Part shown: piece after piece, positions 13,728-14,385 of the stretch | Layout: each line of letters begins with the position of its first letter | How positions within the stretch are numbered: position 1 is the stretch's first letter | Assembly (NCBI GenBank): GCA_023391315.1 | Contig: JAEWBD010000400.1 | Coordinates: 1-14,385, forward strand | DNA: 14,385 bases | Source: Bacteroidota bacterium | Lineage (GTDB): Bacteria; Bacteroidota; Bacteroidia; Chitinophagales; Chitinophagaceae | Direction: 5' to 3' | The notes under the pieces: model-generated | Databases searched by the model: none | Seen by the model: only the letters and a program-made list of their open reading frames with translations | Told to the model about the DNA's origin: nothing | Made by a program: the position numbers and the translations under genes

Positions 13728-14156
13728 CTATGAATGAATATAATTGTGTAAATGTTCAATCGTTTCTTTCTGTGTGAGAATGGTTTCTTTAACCACGTCA
13801 TTAATAGATATAATACCGGCAAGCTGCCCGTTTTCTATAACCGGTAAATACCGGATATTTTTTGCAGACATCAGCTCCATACAATGTTCTACAGTATCAT
13901 TTTTTACTACAGACGGATAACCGGTATCCATTATTTCACCCACCGTGGTTTCGCTGGAAGAGCGGCCTTTAAGAATTACTTTACGGGAATAGTCACGCTC
14001 CGTCATAAGGCCAATAAACCTGTCGTTTTGAGATATGGCCACAGAACCGATATTCTTATCAGCCATTAATTTCAGAGCGTCAATCACGGTTAATTCAGAT
14101 TGAACCGTTTCAACATGACTGCCCTTGCGTTTCAATATGTCAGCAACGTTTTTCAT
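13728..14156 (-). CDS. Stand-alone two-CBS-domain protein
   Basis: This is a small cytoplasmic protein of 142 residues made of a tandem CBS pair (a Bateman module) and nothing else. CBS1 spans about 16-62, with GLMTERD at 49-55. CBS2 spans about 82-126, with GIISIND at 114-120. The G-h-x-(T/S)-x-x-D signature in each repeat is the part that usually contacts adenosyl ligands such as AMP, ATP or SAM. The segment SRKVILKGRSS (57-67) joins the two and is typical of this free-standing family. With no attached enzyme, it probably senses an adenine nucleotide and acts on an unknown partner. The gene starts 51 bases after the probable yidC stop, without its own visible promoter, so it may be the second gene of that transcript. 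The domain call is firm; the role is unknown. Confidence 0.88.
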   Translation of the reverse strand: MKNVADILKRKGSHVETVQSELTVIDALKLMADKNIGSVAISQNDRFIGLMTERDYSRKVILKGRSSSETTVGEIMDTGYPSVVKNDTVEHCMELMSAKNIRYLPVIENGQLAGIISINDVVKETILTQKETIEHLHNYIHS

Positions 14157-14207
14157 AAGGATAAAAATACAAAATTCTGTGAAAGTCTCCTTATGAAAAA
14201 TCAGCCT

Positions 14208-14385
14208 CTACTTCTTATTTTTTTGCTGGTCTTTCAATTGCTGCACTTTTTTTTGCGCCTCCATCATTTTTTCATATTGCTCCTGCCATTTGCTTTTTTG
14301 CTTTACCTTTTTGGGGGCTTTGCGGCGCTCGTGCATATCAGCAAGAATTTTTTCATGGTCAAGAATATAGTTCTGTATAACGAAC
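14208..14385 (-). CDS. yidC: Probable YidC membrane insertase, C-terminal fragment (runs off right edge)
   Basis: The last 58 codons of a minus-strand gene are present, ending at TAG (14208-14210). The fragment starts with a short hydrophobic/amphipathic stretch, FVIQNYILDHEKILADMHER. It continues as a lysine- and glutamine-rich hydrophilic tail (KAPKKVKQKSKWQEQYEKMM, then KDQQKNKK). This pattern, the end of a last membrane helix with IQNYILDHEKI followed by a basic tail, matches what I recall of Bacteroidota YidC C-termini. YidC inserts and folds inner-membrane proteins, and its basic tail can contact ribosomes. Only the tail is visible, so no catalytic groove residue can be checked. An unrelated membrane protein with a basic tail is the alternative. 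Synteny with the CBS gene does not help the call. Confidence 0.65.
   Translation of the reverse strand, partial: FVIQNYILDHEKILADMHERRKAPKKVKQKSKWQEQYEKMMEAQKKVQQLKDQQKNKK

Noticed and set aside
1..14385. Search for tRNA/rRNA genes, insertion sequences, phage, CRISPR, toxin-antitoxin or defence genes
   Set aside because: None was seen. All sizeable open frames not explained by shadows are ordinary core genes, and no terminal inverted repeats or target duplications were noticed.

Overview
The window looks like core chromosome of a member of the Bacteroidota, most likely of the Chitinophagaceae/Sphingobacteriia type. This rests on four things. The base composition is AT-leaning. No start codon has a convincing Shine-Dalgarno sequence. 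Several start-proximal sites match the Bacteroidota -7 element TAnnTTTG. The proteins have Bacteroidota-type features: a PEP carboxylase with HPTQ, a ribosomal protein S1 with a long acidic N-terminal extension, and a CrtI/CrtB pair. The family-level placement is inference from recalled homologs, not from a search.

Layout, left to right. (1) Minus strand: the first 25 codons of an unidentified gene running off the left edge, then the short-type Sua5/YrdC tRNA t6A synthase gene coupled one base behind a GT4 glycosyltransferase. (2) Plus strand, divergent from the GT4 gene: a GT2 glycosyltransferase, dapD (lysine/diaminopimelate synthesis), crtI and crtB (carotenoid synthesis), and ppc (PEP carboxylase), ending at a strong bidirectional terminator. 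(3) Minus strand: ppa (soluble inorganic pyrophosphatase), divergent from plus-strand plsY (membrane glycerol-3-phosphate acyltransferase) and an M48 zinc-metalloprotease lipoprotein. (4) A second bidirectional terminator, then minus-strand rpsA (ribosomal protein S1, six S1 domains), a stand-alone two-CBS-domain protein, and the C-terminal end of a gene that looks like yidC running off the right edge.

The genes serve general cell functions: translation fidelity (Sua5, S1), envelope construction (two glycosyltransferases, PlsY, probable YidC, M48 lipoprotein), anaplerosis (Ppc), amino-acid and cell-wall precursors (DapD), pigment (CrtI, CrtB) and pyrophosphate removal (Ppa). Only crtI-crtB is a clear pathway pair: CrtB makes phytoene from two GGPP and CrtI desaturates it. 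No crtE, cyclase or hydroxylase gene is present here.

I found no transposon, phage, CRISPR, toxin-antitoxin, defence or RNA gene, and no intergenic gap exceeds 300 bases. I do not see a previously undescribed system. The points most worth checking are the crtI start (GTG, with an out-of-frame ATG and a short A-run that one extra base would bring into frame), clade-specific substitutions at catalytic motifs of the PEP carboxylase, and a perfect hairpin ahead of crtI.
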